This document shows, piece after piece, positions 30,221-38,529 of a stretch of DNA of 38,529 bases (the stretch's first letter is position 1; each line of letters opens with the position of its first letter). The notes under the pieces were generated by a model. It ran no database searches, was not told the DNA's origin, and was given only the letters and a program-made list of their open reading frames with translations. The DNA comes from Limisphaerales bacterium. Its GTDB lineage: Bacteria > Verrucomicrobiota > Verrucomicrobiia > Limisphaerales > BOG-1460. The translations under genes and the position numbers were made by a program. The stretch is from assembly GCA_003159675.1 (NCBI GenBank), contig PLQC01000149.1, forward strand, positions 1 through 38,529, given 5' to 3'.

Positions 30221-32590
30221 ATGAATCGCTTAAAAACCATCTCTCTCACATTTAGCATCGCACTGCTGCTGGCCGCCAATGGCTTGGGCCAGCAATTGCA
30301 GATTCTGTACAGCTTCGGCCAGCCTCCCGGCAACCCCTCAGGCGGCGTGGTGCAGGGACCGGACGGCAACTTTTATGGCACGACGTATGAAGGCGGGGCG
30401 TTCGGTTTTGGCTCGGTGTTCCGAGTCGCCACCAACGGTGTTTTGACCGACCTGGTGGATTTCAACACCGTCAATGGTTCTTATCCTTATGCCGGGCTGC
30501 TGTCGGACGGCAACGGCAATTTTTACGGGACAACCCAACATGGCGGCGTCATCGGCTACGGCGCCGCGTTCCGCGTGACGACCAATGGCGTGTTCACCAA
30601 GTTAATAGACTTTTATCCCGCCATCGGAGCGAATCCCATCGCGGCCTTGATCTGGGGCAATGATGGCAACCTCTATGGCACCACCGTCTATGGCGGCACA
30701 AACAACGATGGCACGGTCTTCCAGCTAACCACCAACGGCGTGCTGAATACCTTGTGCTCCTTTGCGGGAAACAACGGCGCCAATCCCGAAGCGAGTTTGT
30801 TGCTGGCGCGTGACGGGAATTTCTATGGCACGACGCAACTGGGCGGAAACGGCCTGGGCACGGTGTTCAGCTTGACCCCCGGCGGAGTCCTCACCGATCT
30901 CGGGTCCTTCGACTACCTGTACAATGGCGCCTTTCCACTTTCCAGCCTGGTGGAGGACGCCGCCGGCAATCTTTATGGCACGGCCTCCAGCGGCGGGGGT
31001 CTCGGCACCGGTTCAGGCACATTGTTTGAAATTCCCGCGACCAACAACCAGGTGATCATCGGGCTGGCCACTTTCAGCGGGAGTTTGGGGACGTCGCCCA
31101 ATTCCGGAATGGTGGCGGGTGCCAGCAATGTTTTCTACGGCACCACCCTAGGCACCGTCTATCAATTCACCGCCACCAACGCGGCGCTGCGAACGCTTGT
31201 CGCGTTCAATGCTGCCAGTGGCGATGATTCTTACGCCGCCCCTGTGCTCGACTCCAACGGCAATCTCTACGGCACCACCTACCATGGCGGCACCAACGGG
31301 TACGGGACGGTGTTCGAGCTGGCCACCAACGGCACGCTCACCGCGCTCTATTCATTCAGCGCCTCCTCCGGCTCGCAGCCTCTGGGTAGCCTGGTGCCGG
31401 ATGCCAACGGCACCCTGTACGGCACCACCTCCAGCGGCGGCGGCGCCGACGACGGCACGGTATTCAGCCTGGCCACCAACGGCGTGTTCAACACCCTGGT
31501 CACGTTTATAACCAGCAACGGAGCCGTTCCCTGCGATGGCTTGCTACTGGGCACCAACGGCATTTTGTATGGAACATGCAGATTTGACAGCGTGTTCGCA
31601 GTCTCCACCAATGGGCAGTCGTTCGCCACGCTGGCCACATTCAATACCGATAACGGCGCCTATCCCACGGGTGGACTGATCAGCGACGCCAGTGGAAATC
31701 TTTATGGCACGACCTACGGTGGCGGCCTCTTTAACGACGGCACCGTTTTCAAGCTGGACACCAGCGGCGGCATCACGACCCTCGCCACCTTCGATTACAC
31801 GAACGGCGCATGGCCCAACTGCACGTTGACGTTGGACGGCGCCGGCAACCTCTGGGGCACGACTGCCGGCGGCGGCGGCGGACTCGGTGCTGGAACCATC
31901 TTTGTGGTTCCAACCAACGGCATACCCGCCAACACCCTGCTCACGCCCTTCGCATCATTTAATAACGGCGCAAACGGATCCATTCCCGCCGCCGGCCTCA
32001 CGCTCGGCCCCGACGGGGCCTACTACGGCACGACGCAAGCCGGCGGAGCACACAATGAGGGTGTCGTTTTCCGGGTAACCACCAATGGTGTCATCACCGC
32101 GCTGGTTTCCTTCAGCGGCGGCAATGGCGCCTATCCCATCGCCGGGCTGATTCTGGGCAGCAACGGCGTGTTCTATGGCACCACCTCCGGATTGGGCAGC
32201 AACGCAACCAACGGCTACGGCACGGTGTTCCGCGTGACCACCAACGGGGTGCTGACCACCTTTCTGGCCTTTAACGGCGCCAACGGCTCCGCCCCGAGCG
32301 CCCCGTTGCTCCAGGGCCGTGACGGTGCGCTCTATGGAACAACGCAATACGGTGGCCCGCTCGGCAGCGGCACCGTTTTCAAGCTGTTCCTGGGACCCAT
32401 CAACCCCATTCCCCTGAATATCCAATCGGTCAGCAATGTCGCCGTGCTGACCTGGACTAATCCCGTGTTTAATCTTCAAGCCGCCACAACCCCGGCCGGC
32501 CCATTCACAAACGTGCCGGATGCTTTCAGCCCCTATACGAATACGTTCACCAACCCGGTAACATTCTTCCGTCTGCAGGCAAACCCATAA
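30221..32590 (+). CDS. Secreted GloVer-repeat protein (large)
   Basis: The 789-residue protein has a signal peptide (MNRLKTISLTFSIALLLAAN, cleavage near GLG-QQ) and about fifteen tandem repeats of some 45-50 residues. The repeated motif is DGNFYGTT..GG....GTVFRVTTNGVLTxLxSF, the Gloeobacter/Verrucomicrobia (GloVer, TIGR03803) repeat. It should form a propeller-like or solenoid surface structure. The final 60 residues (LNIQSVSNVAVLTWTNPVF ... TFFRLQANP) are the shared C-terminal domain. No enzyme motif is present. A second GloVer gene follows 52 bp later, in the same orientation. Confidence 0.9.
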   Translation: MNRLKTISLTFSIALLLAANGLGQQLQILYSFGQPPGNPSGGVVQGPDGNFYGTTYEGGAFGFGSVFRVATNGVLTDLVDFNTVNGSYPYAGLLSDGNGNFYGTTQHGGVIGYGAAFRVTTNGVFTKLIDFYPAIGANPIAALIWGNDGNLYGTTVYGGTNNDGTVFQLTTNGVLNTLCSFAGNNGANPEASLLLARDGNFYGTTQLGGNGLGTVFSLTPGGVLTDLGSFDYLYNGAFPLSSLVEDAAGNLYGTASSGGGLGTGSGTLFEIPATNNQVIIGLATFSGSLGTSPNSGMVAGASNVFYGTTLGTVYQFTATNAALRTLVAFNAASGDDSYAAPVLDSNGNLYGTTYHGGTNGYGTVFELATNGTLTALYSFSASSGSQPLGSLVPDANGTLYGTTSSGGGADDGTVFSLATNGVFNTLVTFITSNGAVPCDGLLLGTNGILYGTCRFDSVFAVSTNGQSFATLATFNTDNGAYPTGGLISDASGNLYGTTYGGGLFNDGTVFKLDTSGGITTLATFDYTNGAWPNCTLTLDGAGNLWGTTAGGGGGLGAGTIFVVPTNGIPANTLLTPFASFNNGANGSIPAAGLTLGPDGAYYGTTQAGGAHNEGVVFRVTTNGVITALVSFSGGNGAYPIAGLILGSNGVFYGTTSGLGSNATNGYGTVFRVTTNGVLTTFLAFNGANGSAPSAPLLQGRDGALYGTTQYGGPLGSGTVFKLFLGPINPIPLNIQSVSNVAVLTWTNPVFNLQAATTPAGPFTNVPDAFSPYTNTFTNPVTFFRLQANP

Positions 32591-32642
32591 TGTACACAGG
32601 TGCCATCGCCAGAATTTGACCGGGTTTTGTTCCGGACAGTTG

Positions 32643-34127
32643 GTGTCAAAAAACCTCTCATCATTTATCAAAGCATTTATTAAAAAGCTATTCCTCCTGC
32701 ACGCGGTGATGGCCGGTCTGGGCTTGATACTGACGGGTCGGGTGACGGCGCAGACCATCTTCACAAACCTGCATAGTTTCACTTACAGCGACGGGATTAA
32801 TCCGTATGCCGGATTGGTTTTATCGGGCAATAGCATGTATGGGACGGCGAGTGCTGGTGCCAATTCAGGCGGCGTTAATGGCGATGGCACGTTGTTCGCC
32901 GTCAACACCAATGGCATCGTTTTTACGAGCCTGTACAGCTTTACGTCAGATGGTTCTCCTTATTTTACCAACAGCGACGGAGCTAATCCGCAGGCTGGTT
33001 TGATTGTGTCGAGCAACATCCTGTATGGGACGGTGCCTGAAGGCGGTACGTATGGCGCGGGCACAGTGTTCGCCGTCAGCACCAATGGCACGAATTTCAC
33101 GATCCTGCATGCTTTTACTGGCGGAAATGACGGGGGTGGTCCGTATGGCGGATTGATTTTATCGGGCACCAACCTGTATGGAACGGCATTGTATGGCGGC
33201 AGTTCGGGTTTTGGCACCGTGTTCGCCGTCAACACCAGCGGCACGGTGTTCACGAATCTGTATAGTTTTACCAACGGCAGCGATGGAGATGCTCCGACTG
33301 CCGGGTTGGTTTTATCGGGCAATACATTGTATGGGACAACGTCTGGCGGCAATGGCGGAGGCTTTGGCTCCGTGTTCGCCCTCAATACCGATGGCACGGG
33401 TTTTACGAACCTGCATAGTTTCACGGCAAACTCTGGTTATCCTTCTTATACCAACCGCGACGGGAGTAATCCGGAAGCCGGATTGATTTTATCCGGCCAC
33501 ACCCTGTATGGGACGGCGAGCCAAAGCGGCGTTAACGGATCGGGCGCTATATTCGCCGTCAGCACCAATGGCGCGGGTTTTACGAACCTTTATTCTTTCA
33601 CGGCAACTTCCGGTTCTCCTCCTGCCAACAGCGACGGAGCCATTCCGCGAGACGGATTGATTTTAGCGGGCAATACCCTGTATGGCACGGCGTATAATGG
33701 CGGCTTGTTTGGCTCCGGCACTGTGTTCGCCATTAACACCAATGGCACGGGTTTTACGACCCTGTATACCTTCACGTTTAATAGTGTTTTTCCTTATACC
33801 AACAGCGACGGAGCTCATCCGAATTCCGGATTGATTTTAGCGGGCAACACCCTGTATGGGACGGCGACCGGTGGCGGCAATCCGGGCGGCTTTACCGGCG
33901 ATGGCACGGTGTTCAGTCTTTCGTTAGGGACAGTCACCGCGCCGCAACTGACCATAACGCCTTCGGGAACCAGTGTTATTTTGACGTGGCTGACCAATGC
34001 CACGGGTTTCACTTTGCAATCCACCACGAACCTGGTTTCACCGGCGGTCTGGACCACCGTCAGCGGGCAATACGCCGTGACCAATCCCATCTCCGCCAAA
34101 CAAATGTTTTATCGGTTAAGCCGGTAA
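32643..34127 (+). CDS. Secreted GloVer-repeat protein (small)
   Basis: This 494-residue protein has about seven to eight GloVer repeats (motif LYGTA..GG..GSGTVFAVNTNGTGFTTLYSFT and variants). I take the GTG at 32643 (SKNLSSFIKAFIKKLFLLHA), preceding a signal peptide that ends near RVTA-QT; a TTG nine codons upstream is also possible and there is no clear ribosome-binding site. The C-terminal domain is PQLTITPSGTSVILTWLTNA ... MFYRLSR. Repeats are closer to one another than to those of the large GloVer protein, so they expanded separately. A terminator hairpin follows at 34174. Confidence 0.87.
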   Translation: MSKNLSSFIKAFIKKLFLLHAVMAGLGLILTGRVTAQTIFTNLHSFTYSDGINPYAGLVLSGNSMYGTASAGANSGGVNGDGTLFAVNTNGIVFTSLYSFTSDGSPYFTNSDGANPQAGLIVSSNILYGTVPEGGTYGAGTVFAVSTNGTNFTILHAFTGGNDGGGPYGGLILSGTNLYGTALYGGSSGFGTVFAVNTSGTVFTNLYSFTNGSDGDAPTAGLVLSGNTLYGTTSGGNGGGFGSVFALNTDGTGFTNLHSFTANSGYPSYTNRDGSNPEAGLILSGHTLYGTASQSGVNGSGAIFAVSTNGAGFTNLYSFTATSGSPPANSDGAIPRDGLILAGNTLYGTAYNGGLFGSGTVFAINTNGTGFTTLYTFTFNSVFPYTNSDGAHPNSGLILAGNTLYGTATGGGNPGGFTGDGTVFSLSLGTVTAPQLTITPSGTSVILTWLTNATGFTLQSTTNLVSPAVWTTVSGQYAVTNPISAKQMFYRLSR

Positions 34128-34173
34128 TTGTCCAAAGAGGTCAACGCCGCGGTCATCCGAAGCGACCAATGTC

Positions 34174-34208
34174 AACGGGTCTGAAAGTGATTTCAGACCC
34201 GTTTTCGT
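34174..34208 (+). terminator. Strong Rho-independent terminator
   Basis: AACGGGTCTGAAA (34174-34186) pairs perfectly with TTTCAGACCCGTT (34191-34203) around GTGA, followed by TTCGTTG. It closes the run of secreted-protein genes. Confidence 0.75.
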
Positions 34209-34242
34209 TGCCTAAAACTGCTTTCTCCCCCATTCTCATTCC

Positions 34243-35634
34243 ATGAAGAGGGCGGACAGTTATGACTTCGACGTGGCGGTCATCGGCGGCGGCAGCGGCG
34301 GTTATGCGGCGGCCCGCACCGCGGCCGGCGCGGGCCTGAAAACTGTCGTCGTCGAAGGGGGCGAGGAAGTCGGCGGGTTGTGCATCCTGCGCGGCTGCAT
34401 GCCCACCAAGGCGCTGCTGTATGCCTCGGAGATTCTGCACCTGGCCGGTCATCCCGAGCCGTGGGGAATCCATACGGCAAACGTGAGTTTCGACTTCGCG
34501 CGCGTCATGGCGCGCAAGAACGCGCTCATCGGGGAATTTGCGGAGGATCGGCGCCGCCAGCTCGCCGATGGCCGGTTCGGTTTTCTGCGCGCCAACGCGC
34601 GCTTCCGCGACCGCCATACCGTCGCACTGGACAACAACCGTATGCTCAGCGCCAGGCACTTCGTTGTCGCCACGGGATCGAGCGTGGCGCCGCCGCCCCT
34701 GCCCCAGTTCCGCGAAACGGGATACCTCACCAGCGACGATGCGCTGAGACTTTCGCAACTGCCCGAATCGCTCATCGTGCTCGGCGGCGGACCCATCGCC
34801 TGTGAGTTCGCCCAATTCTTCGCCCGTTTTGGAGTCAAGGTTTCCCTGTTTCAGCGCAGCGAACACGTTTTGCGCGAGTTCGACACCGATGCCGCGACGG
34901 TAATTGAAAAGGTGTTTCGTCGCGAAGGCATCGAGGTTTTTACCGGCACAAAACTCACCGGCGCGAGTCGCGAGGGCGGCTTGAAGACGGTTTCGTTCGA
35001 ACACGGCGGTGAATCCCGCTCCATTTCCGCCAGGGAAATCCTGTTTGCGCTGGGCCGCGTGCCGAACACAGCGTCGCTCGATCTCGACGCTGCCGGTGTG
35101 GCCACCGATCGCGGCCGCATCATCGCCAATGAATTCATGCAAACCAGCGCGCCGCACATTTACACCGCGGGCGATTGCACCGGACCGCATGAAATCGTTC
35201 ACATCGCCGTCCAGCAGGGCGAAGTTGCCGCCCACAACATCGCCACTCCGGCCGCGCCGCGCCGGATGGACTACCGGTTGCTGATCGCCGTGGTGTTCAC
35301 CGACCCGCAGGTGGCCTTCGTCGGGTTGACCGAAAAGGAAGCGAAGGCTCGCAACATCCCCTGTCGCGCCGCGAGTTACCCCTTCAACGACCATGGCAAA
35401 TCGTTGATCATGGAGGCGAAGGACGGCTTTGTGAAACTCCTGGCCGACGTGAAATCCGGCGAAATCCTCGGCGGCAGTTGCGTCGGTCCGATGGGGGGCG
35501 AGCTGATCCATGAAATCGTCGCGGCGATGGCCAAACGCATGACCGTTCATGAGCTGGCTGTGGTGCCGCATTACCATCCGACACTTGCGGAAATCTGGAC
35601 CTATCCGGCGGAGGAACTGGCCGGCCAAATCTAG
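34243..35634 (+). CDS. Pyridine-nucleotide-disulfide oxidoreductase (dihydrolipoyl dehydrogenase/mercuric-reductase-like)
   Basis: The 463-residue flavoprotein has the FAD-binding VAVIGGGSGGYAAARTAA (about residues 12-29) and the redox-active disulfide GGLCILRGCMPTKALL (about 45-60). It also has a NAD(P)-binding LIVLGGGPIACEFAQFF (about 183-199), a second FAD motif IYTAGDCTGP (about 304-313) and the dimer-interface active-site HYHPTLAEIW near the end. The CILRGC spacing equals the usual CxxxxC. It transfers electrons between NAD(P)H, FAD and a disulfide substrate. No E2 or lipoamide partner gene is nearby, so dihydrolipoyl dehydrogenase is only one candidate substrate class. Confidence 0.88.
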   Translation: MKRADSYDFDVAVIGGGSGGYAAARTAAGAGLKTVVVEGGEEVGGLCILRGCMPTKALLYASEILHLAGHPEPWGIHTANVSFDFARVMARKNALIGEFAEDRRRQLADGRFGFLRANARFRDRHTVALDNNRMLSARHFVVATGSSVAPPPLPQFRETGYLTSDDALRLSQLPESLIVLGGGPIACEFAQFFARFGVKVSLFQRSEHVLREFDTDAATVIEKVFRREGIEVFTGTKLTGASREGGLKTVSFEHGGESRSISAREILFALGRVPNTASLDLDAAGVATDRGRIIANEFMQTSAPHIYTAGDCTGPHEIVHIAVQQGEVAAHNIATPAAPRRMDYRLLIAVVFTDPQVAFVGLTEKEAKARNIPCRAASYPFNDHGKSLIMEAKDGFVKLLADVKSGEILGGSCVGPMGGELIHEIVAAMAKRMTVHELAVVPHYHPTLAEIWTYPAEELAGQI

Positions 35635-35683
35635 ATTGCGGTTCTAGGCTTGCGACAAGGAACTTCGGCTTTATTCTTGGCGC

Positions 35684-36769
35684 GTGCGCATCGTCAACGT
35701 ATCTCTGGGCCCCCGCAGCTATACAATCAAGGTGGGGTCCGATCTTTTGGCCCGTCTGGGCCCCGATTGCGCCCGGCTCGGCCTGGGCGCGCGTTGCGCC
35801 GTCATCTCGGACCTCAATGTGGCGCGGCGATTTGGCAAGGCGGCCCGGCACAGCCTGTCGAAAGCGGGTTTTGATCCCGTTTCAATCACGGTGCCGGCGG
35901 GCGAAACCTCCAAGAGCCTGAAATTCGTCCAGGGCTGTTACGACGAGCTTGCGCGCCACCGGCTGGAACGCAGTTCGTTCATCGTCGCGCTCGGAGGCGG
36001 CGTGGTCGGAGATCTGGCGGGATTCGTCGCGGCCACTTACCTCCGCGGCATCGCCTTCGTGCAGGCGCCCACGACGCTGCTCGCGCAGGTGGACAGTTCG
36101 GTCGGGGGAAAAGTCGGTGTGAATCTGAAAGCGGGAAAGAACCTCGTCGGGGCATTCCACCAGCCGCGGCTGGTGCTCTGCGATCTCGATGCCTTGCGCA
36201 CGCTTCCCTTGCGCGAATTTCGCGCCGGACTGGCGGAGGTGATCAAGTACGGGATCATCTACGATGCAACGCTGTTCGATCGGCTGGAACGTGAACTGCC
36301 GAAGATACTCGGGCGCGATCCAAAGACACTGGGAGCCCTTGTCGCGCGCTGCTGTGAAATCAAAGCCGTGGTGGTCGGCGAGGATGAAACGGAAAGCGGA
36401 GTTCGGGCAATTTTGAATTTTGGCCACACGATCGGCCATGCGCTCGAAGCCATCTCGAGTTACGGCAACTATCTGCACGGGGAGGCTATTTCCATCGGCC
36501 AGGTGGCCGCGGCTGAACTCTCGCGGCTTGCGCTCGGCCTGCCCGGCCGGGACGTGGATCGCATCCGAACCCTTTTTCGACGGGCGGGCCTGCCCACGCA
36601 AGTGACGTTGAACCCGGCGAGGCGACGGCGGCTGTTCAACGCGATGCGCCTGGACAAGAAAGTGAGCGGGGGCGAAATCAAATTCGTCCTGGCCAAACGA
36701 ATCGGCAAGGCCGTGTGGGGCCAGAAGGTGCCGGAATGGATGATTGAGGAGATCCTTGACCCGGGATAA
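35684..36769 (+). CDS. aroB: 3-dehydroquinate synthase
   Basis: The 361-residue shikimate-pathway enzyme converts DAHP to 3-dehydroquinate. It starts at GTG 35684 (RIVNVSLGPRSYTIKVG). The NAD-binding block ALGGGVVGDLAGFVAATYLR (about residues 103-122) is intact. So are GLAEVIKYG (metal-ligand glutamate), NFGHTIGHALE (histidine) and LHGEAISIG (histidine). The length is normal. It stands alone, with a hairpin repeat and then pabA-like gene downstream, so an aromatic/folate gene group is possible but the operon is not shown. Confidence 0.95.
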   Translation: MRIVNVSLGPRSYTIKVGSDLLARLGPDCARLGLGARCAVISDLNVARRFGKAARHSLSKAGFDPVSITVPAGETSKSLKFVQGCYDELARHRLERSSFIVALGGGVVGDLAGFVAATYLRGIAFVQAPTTLLAQVDSSVGGKVGVNLKAGKNLVGAFHQPRLVLCDLDALRTLPLREFRAGLAEVIKYGIIYDATLFDRLERELPKILGRDPKTLGALVARCCEIKAVVVGEDETESGVRAILNFGHTIGHALEAISSYGNYLHGEAISIGQVAAAELSRLALGLPGRDVDRIRTLFRRAGLPTQVTLNPARRRRLFNAMRLDKKVSGGEIKFVLAKRIGKAVWGQKVPEWMIEEILDPG

Positions 36770-36790
36770 ATGCCTTGGCGTGGCCACTCG

Positions 36791-36858
36791 CGGAACGCCG
36801 GATTCATCCGGCAGTCTTCCGGCTGTAGGCCCCTCTGCCGGATGAATCCGGCGTTCCG
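36791..36858. repeat. Dispersed palindromic repeat, perfect copy
   Basis: The left arm (36791-36814) and right arm (36835-36858) are a perfect 24-bp inverted repeat (core CGGAACGCCGGATTCATCCG) with a 20-nt loop. A degenerate copy is at 11697-11764. It has no T-tract, so it is a REP-like repeat rather than a simple terminator. Confidence 0.88.
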
Positions 36859-36926
36859 GACATCCCAGCCGTTCGCATTTTGACTTTGTAACGAGCGGCA
36901 CCCGGGATTACAGTCCGCACGAACCA

Positions 36927-37490
36927 ATGATCCTGGTCATCGACAATTACGATTCGTTCACTTACAACCTGGTGCAATACCTGGGCGAGTTGAACGTGGA
37001 GATGGCTATCCACCGCAATGACCGGATTTCACTCGATGAAATCCGCCGGCTGCACCCGGAGCGCATCCTGATTTCACCGGGACCCTGTTCGCCGCGCGAA
37101 TCCGGGTTGTCCAACGAGATCATCCGCGTCTTTGGACCGAACACCCCGCTGTTCGGCGTTTGTCTCGGGCACCAGTGCATCGGCCACACCTTCGGCGGCA
37201 ACGTGATCGTCAACTATCGGATGATGCACGGGAAAACCTCGCCGATAAAACACAACGGAAAGGATTTGTTCCTGGGAATGCCGAATCCGTTCGCCGCGAC
37301 CCGTTACCATTCGCTGGTGATTCAGCGCGATACCCTGCCGGACTGCCTCGAAGTCACCGCTGAAACCGAGGAGGGCGAAATCATGGGAGTGCGGCACAAG
37401 GAATTTCCCATCTGGGGGGTGCAATTCCACCCGGAAAGCATCCTGACGGAAAACGGCCGCCAGATCCTGAAAAACTTCCTGGCGTTGTGA
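36927..37490 (+). CDS. pabA: Glutamine amidotransferase of anthranilate/aminodeoxychorismate synthase (component II)
   Basis: The 187-residue class I glutamine amidotransferase provides ammonia for 4-amino-4-deoxychorismate (folate) or anthranilate (tryptophan) synthesis. It starts [20 protein letters not shown]. The triad is visible as C79 (GVCLGHQ), H168 and E170 ([11 protein letters not shown]). ISPGPCSP (about residues 49-56) is the oxyanion-strand region. The subunit-I partner gene is not in the window, so pabA versus trpG cannot be decided; many bacteria use one protein for both. Confidence 0.9.
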   Translation: MILVIDNYDSFTYNLVQYLGELNVEMAIHRNDRISLDEIRRLHPERILISPGPCSPRESGLSNEIIRVFGPNTPLFGVCLGHQCIGHTFGGNVIVNYRMMHGKTSPIKHNGKDLFLGMPNPFAATRYHSLVIQRDTLPDCLEVTAETEEGEIMGVRHKEFPIWGVQFHPESILTENGRQILKNFLAL

Positions 37491-37515
37491 CCGGGAAAGA
37501 GCTTCCGGCGACCTT

Positions 37516-37842
37516 CTAACGCCGATATTCCCGGCGTTCACCCCGATCCCCACGATCTCCCCGATCCCCGCCTCCGCCGGTGCGCGGGCGATCTTCCCGC
37601 GGGCGCGCTTCGTTGACGGTCATGGCCCGACCGTCGATGCTCTTGCCGTTCAATGCCTGGATGGCGGCTTCCGCCGCTTCCTTGCTTTCCATCGTGACAA
37701 ATGCGAAGCCTCGCGGACGGCCGCTGACTTTGTCCATGATCAAGTCCGCTCCAATCACGGTTCCATGAGCCGCAAAGAGGTCCTGAAGCTGCTTCTGAGT
37801 TGTGTTGAAGGAAAGATTTCCGACAAACAATTTCGTATTCAT
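37516..37842 (-). CDS. RRM-domain RNA-binding protein
   Basis: The 108-residue protein is a single RRM with a glycine/arginine-rich tail. RNP2 is KLFVGNL (residues 4-10) and RNP1 is RGFAFVTM (44-51), with a C-terminal [20 protein letters not shown] tail. It belongs to the bacterial cold-inducible Rbp group that binds single-stranded RNA. It is convergent to the amidotransferase gene, 25 nt from its stop. No cold-shock leader is recognised in the 246-nt interval upstream. Confidence 0.92.
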   Translation of the reverse strand: MNTKLFVGNLSFNTTQKQLQDLFAAHGTVIGADLIMDKVSGRPRGFAFVTMESKEAAEAAIQALNGKSIDGRAMTVNEARPREDRPRTGGGGDRGDRGDRGERREYRR

Positions 37843-38088
37843 GATGACTTTGATTTCATTGACCCACCCTTTCCTGGCTGTTCCCGACCTTCGGGTTTCA
37901 GATCATCACTGCACTGCGTCAATGCAAGATTCGCCAGGCTCAGGATTGGGGCTTTGTTTGCACCAGGAACTTATCGGCCCGCGACGGAAATGTAAATTTC
38001 ATTTTTTCGACGTGCGATCCGCTTGATCAATTGCGCCCCTCCAACGATACTGTAAACGAATACCGACACCCCTGAGGGCGTCCAATGA

Positions 38089-38442
38089 ATGTTTATGAAA
38101 GAGAAATTGCTGTTTCGAGGACTTTTGGCGCTCGCGGCCGGTTCGCTGCTGCTGGGCGGTTGCGTCTATCGCGAGAGGGTTGTGTACCGGCAGCCTGTTG
38201 CTGGTGAAACCGAAACCGAGGTCGAGGTGGGTGAAGCTCCGCCAGCCCCCATCGTCGAGGACATCAGCATAGCCCCTGCTCCGGGATTCATCTGGATCGG
38301 CGGCTTCTGGGCTTGGAATGGCCGCTGGATGTGGCAGGGGGGCCGTTGGGCCCATCCACCGCGTCACGGCGCCATGTGGATCGGCCCACGCTATGTCGTT
38401 CGCGGCGGAAGACACGTCTTCATCCGCGGCTACTGGCGGTAG
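38089..38442 (+). CDS. YXWGXW-type lipoprotein
   Basis: The 117-residue lipoprotein has a signal peptide (MKEKLLFRGLLALAAG) and lipobox LLGG-C (C25), so it is anchored by acylation. The C-terminal half is rich in W: FIWIGGFWAWNGRWMWQ then WAHPPRHGAMW, matching the YXWGXW repeat family. GAGGG at 38074-38078 is about 10 nt before ATG 38089, so this start is slightly preferred to the ATG at 38095. The function of the family is unknown. The acidic/proline linker (about residues 40-62) probably spans the periplasm. Confidence 0.85.
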   Translation: MFMKEKLLFRGLLALAAGSLLLGGCVYRERVVYRQPVAGETETEVEVGEAPPAPIVEDISIAPAPGFIWIGGFWAWNGRWMWQGGRWAHPPRHGAMWIGPRYVVRGGRHVFIRGYWR

Positions 38443-38529
38443 AAGCCGCAAGGCCAGCCCGTGCTCAAGGGCGCCAGGACCTTGCTGGATTCTCCCTGCC
38501 TCGCTAAAAGCCCGTCAAAAAAGAGCATG

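Noticed and set aside
34153-35628. 491-codon minus-strand open frame
   Set aside because: It is antisense to the flavin oxidoreductase, whose FAD, disulfide and NAD motifs are all on the plus strand.
36791-36858. Terminator after aroB
   Set aside because: The hairpin lacks a T-tract and a related copy stands at 11697, so a dispersed repeat fits better.

Overview
The window looks like a chromosome segment from a Verrucomicrobiota bacterium of the Pedosphaera/Limisphaerales type. This is inferred from content, not from a marker gene: secreted proteins built from GloVer-type repeats and ending in a shared '...FYR(V/L)...P' C-terminal domain, a PEP-CTERM protein, beta-barrel/Wza/Wzc polysaccharide genes, four-helix-bundle (S23/IVP-like) genes set in word-like intergenic repeats, and GC-rich housekeeping genes.

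Region 1 (117-5368, minus strand) is an ABC-dependent glycan export cluster. In transcription order it holds a Wzm-like permease, a four-helix-bundle gene, a Wzt-like ATPase with a glycan-binding C-terminal half, a methyltransferase, a hexapeptide acyltransferase and a GT4 glycosyltransferase. The last three genes and the 3' part of wzt are visibly AT-richer than the rest, which suggests that a glycan-specific cassette was acquired as a block.

Region 2 (about 4450-10950) is an archipelago of small modules separated by degenerate repeats such as GCTGAAA, GCAGAAA, GACTACG and TTTCTAC. The modules are a frameshifted ParE toxin with two antitoxin-like genes, a HepT/MntA pair, an AbrB/VapC pair, a VapB/VapC pair, three intact four-helix-bundle genes, one truncated four-helix-bundle gene and a 75-nt ghost of a second wzm 3' end. 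The same kind of repeat has entered the wzt reading frame.

Region 3 (11079-17809) is a second polysaccharide locus: a GbsR/MarR-like regulator, an outer-membrane beta-barrel protein, a Wza-like export protein, a Wzc-like tyrosine autokinase and a convergent O-antigen ligase/polymerase-like membrane protein.

Region 4 (17974-21456) is scarred. It holds a serine-recombinase start cut by a 220-bp element with 19-bp perfect terminal inverted repeats, a PEP-CTERM protein, its paralogue broken by an in-frame TGA, and a patchwork that I read as the remains of a diversity-generating retroelement (formylglycine-generating-enzyme-like variable region plus an Avd-like fragment). That patchwork is fused to a deleted copy of the LuxR gene and regulatory region found intact near 27.6-28.9 kb.

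Region 5 (21457-34127) is a run of exported repeat proteins: one autotransporter-like protein, three tandem RCC1-repeat paralogues, an NHL-repeat protein and two GloVer-repeat proteins, interrupted by a decayed initiator-tRNA-like sequence and a LuxR-family regulator. Region 6 (34243-38442) is ordinary: a flavin disulfide oxidoreductase, aroB, a pabA/trpG-type glutamine amidotransferase, an RRM protein and a YXWGXW-type lipoprotein. No rRNA, intact tRNA, CRISPR array, exosortase or reverse transcriptase was seen.
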